Of a stretch of DNA of 64,000 bases, positions 24,395 to 36,316 are shown one piece after another. The position numbers were made by a program, and so were the translations under genes. The first letter of the stretch is position 1. Each line of letters starts with the position of its first letter. Under the pieces are notes generated by a model. The model was not told the origin of the DNA. It did not search any database and was given only the letters and a program-made list of their open reading frames with translations. Source of the DNA: Aldrovandia affinis (Eukaryota > Chordata > Actinopteri > Notacanthiformes > Halosauridae); assembly GCA_029706075.1 (NCBI GenBank), contig JAINUG010000139.1, positions 1,094,001 through 1,158,000 on the forward strand, written 5' to 3'.

Positions 24395-24655
24395 GAATGA
24401 TCTTCCGCACTCGGTCAGAACCATGGAATCACTGGCCATCTTCTGCAAGAGACTGAGAACCCACCTCTTCAGTCTCCACTACCACTGATTTGGTACATTA
24501 ACTGCCATCACCACTGTTTACATGTTTAAGCTGTAAATAAAAACATCAAATGAAATCAAATGAAATAAATAAATAAGTAAATAATTTAAAAAAACGAGTA
24601 GAAATAAGAGCGTCTGCTAAATGCCTAAATGTAAATGTAATGTAATGCATTTGAC
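24395..24655 (+). mobile_element. L2-type LINE 3' end fragment
   Basis: The beginning resembles the end of an L2 reverse transcriptase reading frame ('atgatcttccgcactcggtc' through 'cccacctcttcagtctccac', decayed). It ends in the L2-type tail 'agagcgtctgctaaatgcct' with a short AATGTA repeat. An AAATA-rich stretch lies between. Confidence 0.65.
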
Positions 24656-26549
24656 AGCAGCCACCCACTCAAGATTACAAGCAAACAAAGCTAAACTGCC
24701 TGAAAACATTTTGTATATATTTCATGTCACCTCTTATTTTCACATTTTAACTTAACAGTTTATTTTCCCACTAAATGAAATGATATACACAACACACACA
24801 CGTTACACTCACACACAGACACAGACACACACACACACACACACACGCTACACATAGCCTCTCTCTTCTCTTTCTATTCTCACACAAAGGCACTTTAAAG
24901 AACTAATTTAAAAAGCACTTGGTCATCCTTCATGCAGACCTTGCCGAGGATGGCAGAATTGCAGATCTTACCGCAACGTAGGTTATAACAGCAGTGCAGG
25001 TCTTTTACTGCTGTCTACAGTCAACCCTGGGGTGGGCAAACCATCAGCACTGAACTATGCTCATATTTAACATGTTAAATCAAAGGTGTGATCCTTAAAA
25101 CTCTAATCAGCCTAGTACACATTTCTCAAAAAATACCTACTACCATATGCTGAGCCAGTGGATTTTCCTCCACAAATATAAAGCAATTTAGTAGCTCTGT
25201 TTTTGGCTAATTGTTGCGGTGGGTGTGGTGCTGTGAAGGTTCATCTGTTTTGCCCCCTTGCTTGCTGCCACACAGGCATTAACGATTTTGATGGCACATC
25301 GCCATGGTACCAAAGGGAACACTCAACAAAGCAGGAATCTGAAGGGTGGGTATCATCTTTTTCATTTAACATATCATTATTTTCATGTACAAATTGTATG
25401 CACAGTATGTGTGAATAAAATAGTTTATACTGTGCAACCTGCTTGCAAGTATAGCATCTGTCCCTGACTGTTTCATTCTTATGACCAGATTCGAATGATG
25501 TGTGCAAAGAACATTTATTCACACATTTCGGGGACATATTATTAAGGTTTAGTATGCATGCTTGTTCTTAACATGGCTTTTTCTCTCCATTTTCTATCTA
25601 CTTTGCAAGTGCCGCCTCACGGTGCCTCGCCGGTGTGCCTTCACTTCTGGCTTTGTTGTTCTGCATAATTTTGTTCACGTCTTTGAGAAGTTTTGAGAGT
25701 GCATACTGGGGGATGTTCAGCCTCAGTGGGTTTACTTTGGTTCATTTTAAGACTGTCATACAATTCAAGTGAGCAACATTTTCTTTTGTCAGCAGAAAGA
25801 ATCTTTCTTTCAGCTGCGATGTTGAAGAACAGACTGCACATTGTATAAATATATTATGTTTTGACTGAGACAAAAAATGTCATTCTTGCCAAAAACTATT
25901 CAATCTACAGTTTTTCATCACTACATACAGGTTAGTCCTACATCTGATATGCTTATAAACAGGTTGAACTGTAATTCTTTACAATGGATGTCTACACATA
26001 AGTGTTGCAAATATTATATATTTTTCATAAAAACATTACATTTTCCCTCCTCTTGGCAAGACACATTTCCCTGTGTGCAGTGTCTTGGAACTAATGGATT
26101 GTATGAATATATTTTTCATAGTGTTTAGTTACATTTTTTAGGTCATGTTACTTTTAATGACCCTAACACCTATGTAATTTAATTACAATGTAATTACACT
26201 GTAATTACAGAGGACAGTTTAGTATAACAACAAATTGTTCCATAGTACTTACAACTGTAAATCTGTTTGCGGCCATATTACAAGCAGTGTTTTCCACCCG
26301 ATCAGACTGCAGTCAGGTCATTAAATTGCAACAATCACAAATCCTAACCAGCAAATTCATTCTCCTTTTCTCCCACATTAAAAAAACAACATTCAAATGT
26401 TGAAATACAGCCTTTACAATTGCAACAACTATGTAATATGTCATTACTGCTTGTAAAATTCTACTTGATGTGTCATCAGTTTTGCAGTTCCCTTGGTTGA
26501 TAGTTTTGAGATGGTCCCTGTAGGGGAGAACTGGACCATCTCATTTAAT
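24656..26549. other. Intergenic; short CA microsatellite
   Basis: A CA run lies near 24823-24846. The open frames at 25200-25540 overlap on both strands and show no domain. Nothing else recognised. Confidence 0.4.
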
Positions 26550-26745
26550 TATTGGGTGTGATGTGGGGCACCTGTTGGTCGGGGAAAAGGTATTAGGGTG
26601 GGGCCTGTCTTATAAAAGCAGCTCACCTGGGAAGAGAATGGCGAGATTGGGGGGATGATTGCCGCGTAGCAGAGGTTCAGAGGGAAGTGAGGTTCCTCTT
26701 TGTGTGAGCAATTTCTTAGTGTGGAGATCACACCCCCTGACAGAC
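26550..26745 (+). other. LTR-like promoter fragment (uncertain)
   Basis: 'tgtgatgtggggcacctg', then 'cctgtcttataaaagcagct' with a TATA-like TATAAAA near 26611, then a GC-richer stretch. The arrangement resembles the U3/R part of an LTR, but neither a second boundary nor a target duplication was found. It could also be ordinary unique DNA. Confidence 0.3.
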
Positions 26746-27082
26746 ACTCACTACAAATTCACCACTAAATCTTCACTATGACTCCTTAGTTTGAATGATG
26801 AAAGATAATTACAATGCAGGGCACAAATGCCAGTAATGCACCGTCTAGCCACATGCGAAACCTGCCATGTTTATAATGTTCCAGTTTAATGAGGCTCTCT
26901 CATCATTACGGCATCCACTTAAGTCTCTGTCAGGTCTAATAAAAACACTGCGAAAACAGTGCAAGCCCTTCATAGAGGACAAACCAGACTGATTCATAGG
27001 GCAACAATATAAACCAGGGCCACTTAGTCTGAGCCCCCAACCCCATCTCTGTCACAGCCCCCTTGTCTACAGGAACACTTCA

Positions 27083-27790
27083 GACCTGTAAACTGAATCT
27101 ATCAGATAAACTTTCATTCTCGTTCACACAGTCCAAGACTCTCATTCTCGTTTATACAGTCTGTGACTCACATTCTCGTTCACACAGGCCATGACTCTCA
27201 TTCTTGTTCACACAGTCTGTGACTCACATTCTCGGTCACATTGTCCATGACTCACATTCTCGTTCACACAGGCCATGACTCTCATTCTTGTTCACACAGT
27301 ATGTGACTCACATTCTCATTCACACAGTATGTGACTCACATTCTCGTTCACACTGTCCGTGACTCTCGTTCTCATTCACACAGTCAATGACTCATTCTTG
27401 TTTACACAATCTGTGACTCACATTCTCGTTCACACTGGCCATGACTCACATTCTCGTTGACACAGACCGTGGCTCTCATTATTGTTCTCACAGTCTGTGA
27501 CTCTCATTCTAGTTGACACAATCTGTGACTCACATTCTTGTTCACACAGGCTGTGACTCACATTCTCGTTCACACAGTCCGTGACTCTCGTTCTCATTCA
27601 CACAGTCAATGACTCTCATTATTGTTCTCACAGTCTGTGACTCTCATTCTAGTTTACACAATCTGTGACTCACATTCTCGTTCACACTGGCCATGACTCA
27701 CATTCTGGTTGACACAGACCGTGGCTCTCATTATTGTTCACACAGTCCATGACTCTCATTATTGTTCACACAGTCTGTGACTCTGTCTTT
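27083..27790 (+). repeat. 28-bp minisatellite, about 24 units
   Basis: The unit is approximately 'cattctcgttcacacagtct' + 'gtgactca'. Variants carry 'cttgttcacac', 'attgttctcac', 'ctagtttacac', and 'ggccatgactc' or 'gtccgtgactc'. Similar variant series recur (for example near 27350-27480 and 27580-27730), which suggests block duplication. No ORF passes through because 28 is not a multiple of three. Confidence 0.92.
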
Positions 27791-30700
27791 GAATGAGTCG
27801 TACTGTCAGGTGAAAACCCCAGGTGGACACTGCCACCTGCTTTGGATATCCAGCTTGGGATGAACTGGGCATCAGATTTAATTTTAAAGTCTGCACCCAA
27901 ACTCAGCCTGGCCTGCTGTGACTGAGCGTTCCAGCAGCACACATGGTCATGGAGGCTAAAAAACCTGAGCTGTCACATTGAATTCGGTTTCACCTGACAG
28001 GAACAAGTTAGAATGTAGATGCCATCACACCAGGGAAAGGTGTGACTGAAACGACCAGGAGCGAGACAAATTGACTCAAGGCAACAAGAGTCAATTGAAA
28101 TAAAGCATTTATTTATGAATACTTCTTCAGGGGAGATGTTTGTGGTTCTGGAGGGCTGCCGGCTCCCGTGCCATGGTAGAAGAGCATAATTTCACGACAC
28201 AAGACACAGGAGTGGTACAGATATAAAGTACTGTAGCTGTTAATGGACAAAAATGTCAAACTAATAAAGTTATATTGCAAGAACACATGACTATTCATGT
28301 CCACTAATTCCGGTCTTCCCAGCACAGTGCATCGTCTTGAAATAAAACTTATTAAGTTTATTTCTTCTTAACTTTATAAAACTCTTAATTTAAGCTTTAT
28401 AAAACGTGGAACTGTCATTACGAGACAGTCAATAGCAAATAAGGACTGGAATTAAACTGTTAAGATAAAAAACGGCAATTGCTCTGCTCAGTGTTTGGGT
28501 GAAGCATGTGAGAGAAATTAATTTAAGTTGTTAGTGTTGCCAAAATCATGTAATGATTTAATGGTTTGGAACACAATAGCTTAAATGCCTGAATTATTGA
28601 TAGCATGGTTTTGGGGAAAGTGGGTCTGCTTATAAATGTTTAATTCATACATTTAATTCAAGACATTTAATTCCACTCCATATATAAATGGTAATGAGTT
28701 TGCTTTGAAGTTTAGTAGACGTTGCATGCCATACGATGGGGAAAAAAGTTACATTTTTAAATTTTTAAGTAAACAATTTAAGTAGATCCTGGGAGAAAGA
28801 TGTTATTTGTGTGGGAGTATACTATACGTCTCATCATTTAGAAAAACAAAGAAGAACATCTCAGCTCTCAGTGGAATATCTGGCAGCTTGGATGACAAAA
28901 TCATTTTACAGAAACTCTTTCTCCTTCCCTCCCTCTCTCTACCTCTCTTCCTTTCCTTCTCTCCCTCTCTCTATTTGTCATCATACATGACATATTCTAC
29001 AAATTATATTACTCATTACTGTTTTCACAACCACCTTATACACAGCGCATTTACACACTATTTACATAGCATTTATAAAGCTAATTTACATAGCATAACT
29101 GTAACATCTTTTTATATGCTGTATATATACTGTATATATTTTTTCCTTTCCATTTCCAACATGTATTGCCTTTTAAGGGTCTCTTCCGGGAGAGAGGTCA
29201 CAATCCTAACACTGAGTGTTCTCCCTGATAAAAGCATGGCCATCATCTTTCAATACTGTCAATAAAAGGCTCATCCGAATCAAATGACTACAGACAGGGT
29301 AAATACGACTCCTCTTCAGCACATTAAAGGCACTGTAGTTCAACCTGTCCTTCAGGGCGTGATATTTAATAGTCTATATTTAATTCCCAGCCACTTCCCC
29401 CACTCATTTTGTACAAATTAGAGCTTTTGATTCACTCTGCAGAATCAAAAACATATGGACAGGTCATCTGCCTCCCCTTGAATGAAGTTTCATTCATGAC
29501 ATTTCATCATCAATGGGAATATTACAGGACAGGTAGAAGGAAAATAAGGAGGAGGATAAGTGTGTGAGAGAGTGTGATCTCTACAATCCAGCAGCAACAG
29601 GGGAGGTGTCCCACCTCCCTAGGAAAGATTGCCAGTGCTGCCTTCGTTTTGCCTTCGGTTTGTGTGTCTTTGAGCCCTGAGAAAGACAAACAGAGTTCAC
29701 CTGATTCCCTTTACTGCAGGGTAAACACATAACCAGGCAGGAGGAAGACACCTACTACGTCTCCATGTCTTATTTCCCCACAGGAAGAGCGTGACGGGGG
29801 GCTCTGTTCGGAGGGCAGGTGAGAGGATTTACGAGTCACTCGGGGAACAGAATAATTAATGTGCATTCTGCAGCAACATGCACCTTGTCAAATCTGATTG
29901 TAAAACATCGCAAAACCTTGCAGACAATTTTATGAGAATTAAGGTAACCAAAAGGCTGGGGCCACAGTTGTGCATCCAGGCAGTCCCTCCCACAAGCCTC
30001 CTGTCAGGACGTGCACCAAGTGAACCTTTTGCACCAGGCGAACCTTCGCTCGAAGAGAGGAACAAAGAGCTCAAAAATCATTATGGTTCATTGAGTACTA
30101 ACATGGTGGGGTGGCTGGAGGAAATGATGAGGTCTGCCTGCCCTGCTCTCACAGGTGGCCAAAGGCAAGGAGTGAGACACGCGTGACAGGCTCGGCGCAG
30201 TGCTGTGCAGACATGCGCAGACACAGATGCACAGCCTAAACCAGGGCTCCATTTTAAGCAAACCAGGGATCCTTTTTAAGCAAAAAATCACACAAACAAC
30301 ATACTCTAACACATTTTCACCTTCTAATCACACTTGTTCCTTCAGGAAATTAGAGCTTAGCAGAAGTGGGAAAAAACTACCTGACCCATATTGGTGCCTT
30401 TTACTAGCAGGAAAAAGGACAGTCTAAAAACAACTCTGTCAGCACTATGCTGCATCTAAGCCCAACCAATCGCACAAGCCTTGCCGTGTATCTACAGCTA
30501 GCATGACAGACGGCAGGCTTGCTAATAAATCTCACTTCCTGAAATTAAATGAGTGCCTTTCATCACAATGAAGGGGGTTCTGGCCAATCAGTGTGATTGA
30601 TCGATCTATTTATAGTTCTTGCCCAATTAGAGTCTTGTGTGCAGAACGGAGGAAGTAAAATGTGACATGCCCCAAACACATCCTGCTAAAGGGAGAGGGG

Positions 30701-31084
30701 AGGAATTTCTCATTATCATCCAGTATACAGTGGGAAAGGTAATCATAAAACAGTTACTGTGGTAGCAAAAGCTTATAATTTCTCTACTATAACTTCCTGA
30801 AAAACAAGTTTCCGGGCCAGGTCTATGCATGCGGGCCTGTGTAGGAGCCAAATGAAATCCATCTAAATCATATTTAGTGCCAGCCATGGCCACTCCGCGC
30901 CGTAAGGCATTACCTGCTGCCCATCTGACTGTGACCGTGCCTATAATTTGCCAATGGCCATCGATGTATTTAGTGGCCATTTTGGATAATTATCAGAAAA
31001 AGTAGGTAGTAAGTAAGAAGAAGACACACGGACTAGTAACGAGGTGCCAAAAAACAGGTTTATTGCCACGGGGACGATTTATTG
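27791..31084. other. Long intergenic stretch, no gene seen
   Basis: Contains a CT-rich patch near 28915-28975. The longest open frame (28807-29265) is low-complexity and lacks a known domain. The stretch looks mostly single-copy by eye. Confidence 0.4.
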
Positions 31085-31500
31085 CATCGAACATAAGAAC
31101 ATAAGAACGTAAGAATACGAGCCCATCTAGGCTCATCATATCCTGGTCTAAAGAATATACAGTACTGCATCAAGTCTGGACTTGAAAACCCCAAGTGTTT
31201 CTGCTTCTACTACCTGACCTGGCCCGTTTTAGGCATCGACAACTCTCTGTGTAAAAAAACCAAAACGTTGTTTGTTAATCCCTTTTATCCCTTCCTCAAA
31301 AAAGTTGACAAGGTTTTTAGGCATGAGACACTGCACCAAAAAGCAGTCATTAACCACATCTAAAAACTTCTCTTCACCTTTACCCTGACCTGATACTATA
31401 TTTCCCAATTAATACAGAGGTAATTGAATAACGCCAAATATGAATGTCTTTCCTTTCTGACAGGCTTGTTACCATAGAGCATAGTATTTATGTTGGTGGT
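31085..31500 (-). mobile_element. CR1-like LINE remnant
   Basis: On the minus strand a decayed frame near 31260-31430 reads like a LINE endonuclease segment (KGEEKFLDVVNDCFLVQ). Near 31150-31220 a second segment reads VEAETLGVFKSRLDAVLY, and the end shows the 'ttcttatgttcttatgttc' tail (plus-strand 'gaacataagaacataagaa'). The two coding pieces would be far apart in a full element, so this is an internally shortened copy. The family assignment rests on motif memory only. Confidence 0.5.
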
Positions 31501-32324
31501 CTATAGCATACTCGTATATTAACCCCCTTTTCATGATCTTCCAGTAATCTAATCCAGACTCCACAAGGAATGAGAGAGTTTATACCTGGAATTTCCTGTA
31601 TAGTAAGATTTTCTTTCACATAAAGGGACACATCCCACCCCCCGCCTTTTATATCCTTCCTAAACAATTATATTCATCCCCATCCACTGCACCAAGCCAG
31701 GTCAGAATGTCAAGTATAAGAATACTACAACTTTATTGCAAATACTGCCATACCCCAGGTGTCGTTTAGCCCTTTCCGGTTTCCTGAACTAAAGAATAAG
31801 ATGAGACTCCATGCTAAGTGTGTGGCGTGACACTGTTAGACAGGTGGGATTGCTCACGTTGAGAGGTTTGATGCCAGAACTACAATCAAGTGATGTCACT
31901 TTTACATCTCCTAACAAGGATATTAAATGATGAGAACATTGGCACAGTCGTCGTCACATAATTCTTTTGAGGATGGTGTTTTTGCACTAACTGGCGGCAC
32001 AACACGCTGATGCTGTTGTCTTCTCAACAAATCCTCACAATGTTGTCTTTTTTTTTTTTTCTCGTCTTTCATCTTACATTTCTTGCCATTCCCAATTTAA
32101 AAGCATGCTGTTCATTATCTCCAAATACCCTCACCCCCCCCGTAGCACTCTAAAGGCATTGTAATCTGTAACATTTATTGTCTATAAACTCAATTTAGGT
32201 TGCAGCGCCTGAGAGGAACCTATTGATTCAGGCTGAAAACAATTATATCTGGAGCGGGAGATACAGAAATCAGATTAACCCAAATAAAGCCCATGTCAAT
32301 CACTACAGTAGCAGCACCTACTAT
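31501..32324. other. Intergenic, no gene seen
   Basis: A poly-T run lies near 32049-32060. No supported gene. Confidence 0.4.
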
Positions 32325-32670
32325 CAGAGGTGCTCAGCTGGGTGCCTGCGCTATAAGTGTAGCTCAGCTAGGTGTCTGTGCCATGTCTGTAGATTAGCTC
32401 GCTGGATGTGCTGTGTAGCTCAGCTAGGTGGCTGTGCCATATATATATATACCATTTAGCAGATGCTTTTGTCCAAAGCAACTTACAATCGTGACTGTAT
32501 ACATTTTTCAGTAAATGTGGTCCCAGTGGGAATCGAACCCACAACCTAAGCATTGAAAATGCCATGCTCTACCTACTGAGCCACACAGAACCACATGTCT
32601 GTAGATTAGCTGACTGGCTGTGCTATAACTGTAGCTCAGTTGGCTGGTCATGCTATGTCTGTTGCTCAGG
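32325..32670 (+). repeat. Degenerate tandem repeat interrupted by a SINE
   Basis: Short units built on 'tgtagctcagctaggtg', 'ctgtgccatgtctgtagatt' and 'agctcgctggatgtgct' recur before (32325-32440) and after (32593-32670) the SINE. The units vary in length and sequence. Confidence 0.6.
32447..32593 (-). mobile_element. tRNA-derived SINE, HpaI-like type
   Basis: On the minus strand: a tRNA-like head 'gtgtggctcagtaggtagag' with B box GTTCGATTCCC near 32530, and the tail 'ttgctttggacaaaagcatc' + 'tgctaaatgg'. The tail is the L2-type end shared by many fish SINEs and used for mobilisation by a partner LINE. The target duplication is not clear because the flanks are AT-rich. A sister copy lies at 41588-41738. 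Confidence 0.8.
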
Positions 32671-35600
32671 GCAACACAACTTGGAGAGTGTGAATCATCA
32701 TATTTCCCCCGTTTCTCCCTGGACAACCTCAGACACTTTCACCAGGGTCCCTCATATTCATTATAGATATAAGAGACTTTCCTTTGATCAAATCCCTACC
32801 ACACTCATGACAAACTGGCCTCTGATTCTGGCCTCTGATTATTTTGTAGAGACAGCAGTTGCTGAATTTTTTGTTGTTGTTGTTGTGAGCAAACACAATT
32901 GAGTAAATGCTTTTTTCTGCATGATGCTATCCCAAAGCAGGGACATGTATTTAGTCAAGTCTGCCGTGTCTGTGCTGTTTTCATCCCAGCTTTAATTCAG
33001 AGGACAGATACTTCCTTCACATACAGGATCACCCTCCACCGAGAGATATGGGCCTAGTCAGGCTACTGTGAAACACCACCTGAACCGTTCAGGACTGGGA
33101 CTCACATTGGAGATCCAGGCTGTCTCTACTTTTGTGCTTTCGATTACTCCCCAAAAACTGAAATAAAACACCAGCAGAAAGGAAAGTAAGGATTCACAGG
33201 GGTTGCGATTCTGAGTTGCAGGAATGTCCTTTGCTGGCCGCAGTGTCAGAATTGGAAAATGTAGATCGATCTGCCGCAAGTAGAGGAATAGATTTCAGAG
33301 TCAAAGCTTTCACGTGGACAGCTTAATGCTGCGTGCGAAGGGAGAGTGAGGAGGCCGGGGGGCATTGTAGGAGCACTGGTGGCCCCGCCTCATGGCCCTG
33401 TTACAGTTTATGCTTACGTGCTTAGGGATAAAGTCAATCTCCGCTAGGAGCATGTTGATTGTACTTTGTCAGCTGGCAGCTACTCGGAATTAGCAGAGGG
33501 ATTTTATCAAAGCCACATCTTTGAAAAGGGACCCAGGTTTGTGCTGAATTGAAACACAGCATCTCAAACATGATTAATTAAACTTTCCCTGGATACAGGA
33601 CAGAATATTTATTCATAAACACTAATTCTGTTTCTGGCTCGTTTTGTGTCATTACGTAAGCAAAGAGCTAAAATAAGCTGCGATTGTGAATGAGATCATT
33701 GGTCATCACCACAACACAGATCACCTAAAGAGGATTTGTTCCGTGTCTTGCGTAGCCTCTGCAAAACACCTGAAACGAACTAGATTGAATGCATTTGGCA
33801 TTAGGGAGGCAGAGGAACAGGAATCCATCATGAGAGAATTAGGGAAGCTGCCCAAATGCGGTAGAATAATAGCCAACAGAGGATCATTTAGTTTCTTTCA
33901 GACAGGTCTCTTAAACACAGATCAGGACGGTATTGATTCTGTGGGAAACTAAGGCATGCATTATGACAATGAAGTGAAGGAGCTGGGACTTTATCAATAT
34001 TCCGATCATCACTGCTGTTTGAATAATTCTATAATAACAACAAAATCAATACTACTACTACTACTAATAATAATAATAACAACAATAATAATAACAGCAA
34101 CGTTTTCCATATGTATGACTATTAAAACGATTATTGATATGTTTCATTGATTAAAATGTGTTACAACATGGCTTGTATGAAAATAAAGTGCTTTTCTGAC
34201 ATGTTGTTCTTTGTAACATACATTTTCCCTGGTGAAAAAGTGCTTAAAGTCTTTAGCCTTTGATTCCATCAGTAGCTCTGCATTAGACATCTTTCTTCTT
34301 CCGCTTGATATTATTTTCCCTTAGAAAGCTGCAAAAGGAGTAGTGTGACTATATTTACTATTCAAGCATCGCTTTCTCGGGGTAAAGTCTGGCGACACAA
34401 ATTCAGCCAATCTTATCTCCTCGTAATGAGGTCACTTTGGATAAGCATCTCACTGCGAGGCACGGAAACTTGTTTGAAACACAGAACATGGCTTGAGAGT
34501 TTGAGAGCACATAGCACTGCATTTTAAACGCTTCTGATTTAAGGACCGCAGCGAGACCAATGCAAAAAAATGTAAAAGTGAGCATTATTTGTCAGGGCTT
34601 TTTTGAACTTTTCAAACTAAATGAATATGTTTCTCTTTATATACATTTTTTAAATGTTTATGGCCTCAGAAAAAACATACAAATTCACAACATAAGACGA
34701 CTTCCAGAAATGTACATTATCCAAAGCATGACATCCAACATTTCTTGAGTTTCAGTTGCAGTGGGCTCTGGGTATGCTAATAAATCACAGAAGACAGGGT
34801 AAAGCGAAACTGAATGAATAGGAAAAATATTTAACAAAGACTGAGAATTCAGATTGAAAGCACTATAAAAACAAAAGCAACACTCCAGAAAATAGCAAAG
34901 CCGCTGTTCCCAGTTGTTGGGGAGGTGCATTTTGGGCATCCTGTGCAGGCAAACAGAATATGGACCAACCTAACCTAAATGCTCATAAACTTGCATGGTG
35001 CCAAACTTGCTTGGTGCCATCATCGACAAGTTTGTTATTATGAATGAAACCAGGGAACAAAGGTAGGTAGCTTTGGCAGCCAGCACAGTCCATATTAGAT
35101 CAGCACACCAAACTTACAAGCCTATATCACACACTACAATTTTTGGGTTCTACCTATGAGTTGGAAATTATGGGTCAGAGAGAAAACAATTATGAGCCAG
35201 AAATAAGCAGAGGTCAACATGGTATGATTGGCCTTGTCACATGGTAGCAATAGTCTTTCTCTGAGCATATTAGATATTTATCTTTAGCTTTATCTTTGAT
35301 CAGCCCAACCAACATCTCTGTATAAGCCAAGCTGTCCTCCCCAGGCCCTATCGATGTTTGGTATCACAACAATTCGAATAAAAAGAGGATAATTTCAACG
35401 GATACCTTGAAAATATATGTTGTGGTAGTAAGTGACCCAAGACAAAGATATAAAAAGGGGTCTGAACCTGGCTTGTGCAGCGCTTTCCCCCAAATCGTAA
35501 ATTAATCAGGCATGGGCTAAGGAGGGAGGGAGCCAACCCACCCCTCCAAACATTTAAAGTGTGACCTGTTGATGGCTTGCATTACGTTTTTTGGCAGTTT

Positions 35601-35812
35601 TAGAAGAACAATTCAAGGATGATTCTATGCCTCCGGCACTCTTGGGAGATCTGGTCCCAGCTCACACCTCGGCCGCGTGTGTTTGCATTTGGAGAGACAA
35701 ACTGTATAATTTTTGGTATAATTTTCTTCCATGTCTTCTCTTTTGTGATTGTTACATGTCATTTTTATGTCTAGGATTTAGTATTTGTTAAGGTAGTTGA
35801 ACCTACGTGTGT
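32671..35812. other. Long intergenic stretch, no gene seen
   Basis: An AAT/ACT microsatellite lies near 34050-34095. No open frame here resembles a known protein. Part of it could be conserved regulatory DNA, but I cannot test that. Confidence 0.4.
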
Positions 35813-35816
35813 AGAC

Positions 35817-36316
35817 TGTGGTGTGCCTAGGGGTGGGGCGACACTCACGGACCGGAGGGTGTAGGCAGTTAAATAATGCAGAGGAGGCAGTAATACAAAC
35901 AAAACAATAATTTAATAAACTAATTTCAACAAACACAAAAAGGGTGGGGTCTTCAGGGGAATACAAACACAAAGTCCACAATCTTTACTCATTGTCGTTG
36001 TACAAAATCCAATTCTGTAATCCAGTCAAGTAGTCGGTACACAAAGGGGGTCCTCAAACAATCCAGGTCAAAACACAAAAAACACTCCAAAAACACTTCA
36101 CTCTCTCCAAATCCCGGCTGGTCAATAGACTTCATGGTTCTCTCTCTCCACATTCACAAAACACTTTCCTAATCCTTCTCAGTGTGATGGGAACGAGTCC
36201 TTTAATCCCAATGACTTGACTCCATTCAGGTGCTGGACTGCGGCCTGCTGGGAAGTGTAGTTGTTTCGGCTCCAGTGGCCCCAATGCGTTGAAGGGCTAG
36301 GCAGCCATTTTCCACA
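35817..36316 (-). repeat. 3' LTR of the 35.8-40.5 kb element
   Basis: Begins TGTGGTGTGCCTAGG and ends CCATTTTCCACA on the plus strand. It matches the other LTR in 'ggctggtcaatagactt', 'gactgcggcctgctggga' and 'gttgaagggctaggcagcc'. The solo LTR at 9871-10444 is a related copy in the opposite orientation. Confidence 0.85.

Noticed and set aside
27083-27790. CRISPR-like array
   Set aside because: Units are head-to-tail without unique spacers and the genome is vertebrate; it is a minisatellite.
28807-29265. 152-codon open frame
   Set aside because: Low-complexity L/S/Y-rich translation of CT- and TA-rich DNA; no domain.
32510-32593. A real tRNA gene
   Set aside because: The tRNA-like head is followed directly by a SINE body and L2-type tail, and the same unit recurs at 41.6 kb; it is a SINE.
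35591-35791. Possible further mini-Tc1 scrap before the 35.8-kb LTR element
   Set aside because: Some AT-rich words resemble the tail of the mini-Tc1 at 16.6 kb, but no inverted end is present and the match is too weak.
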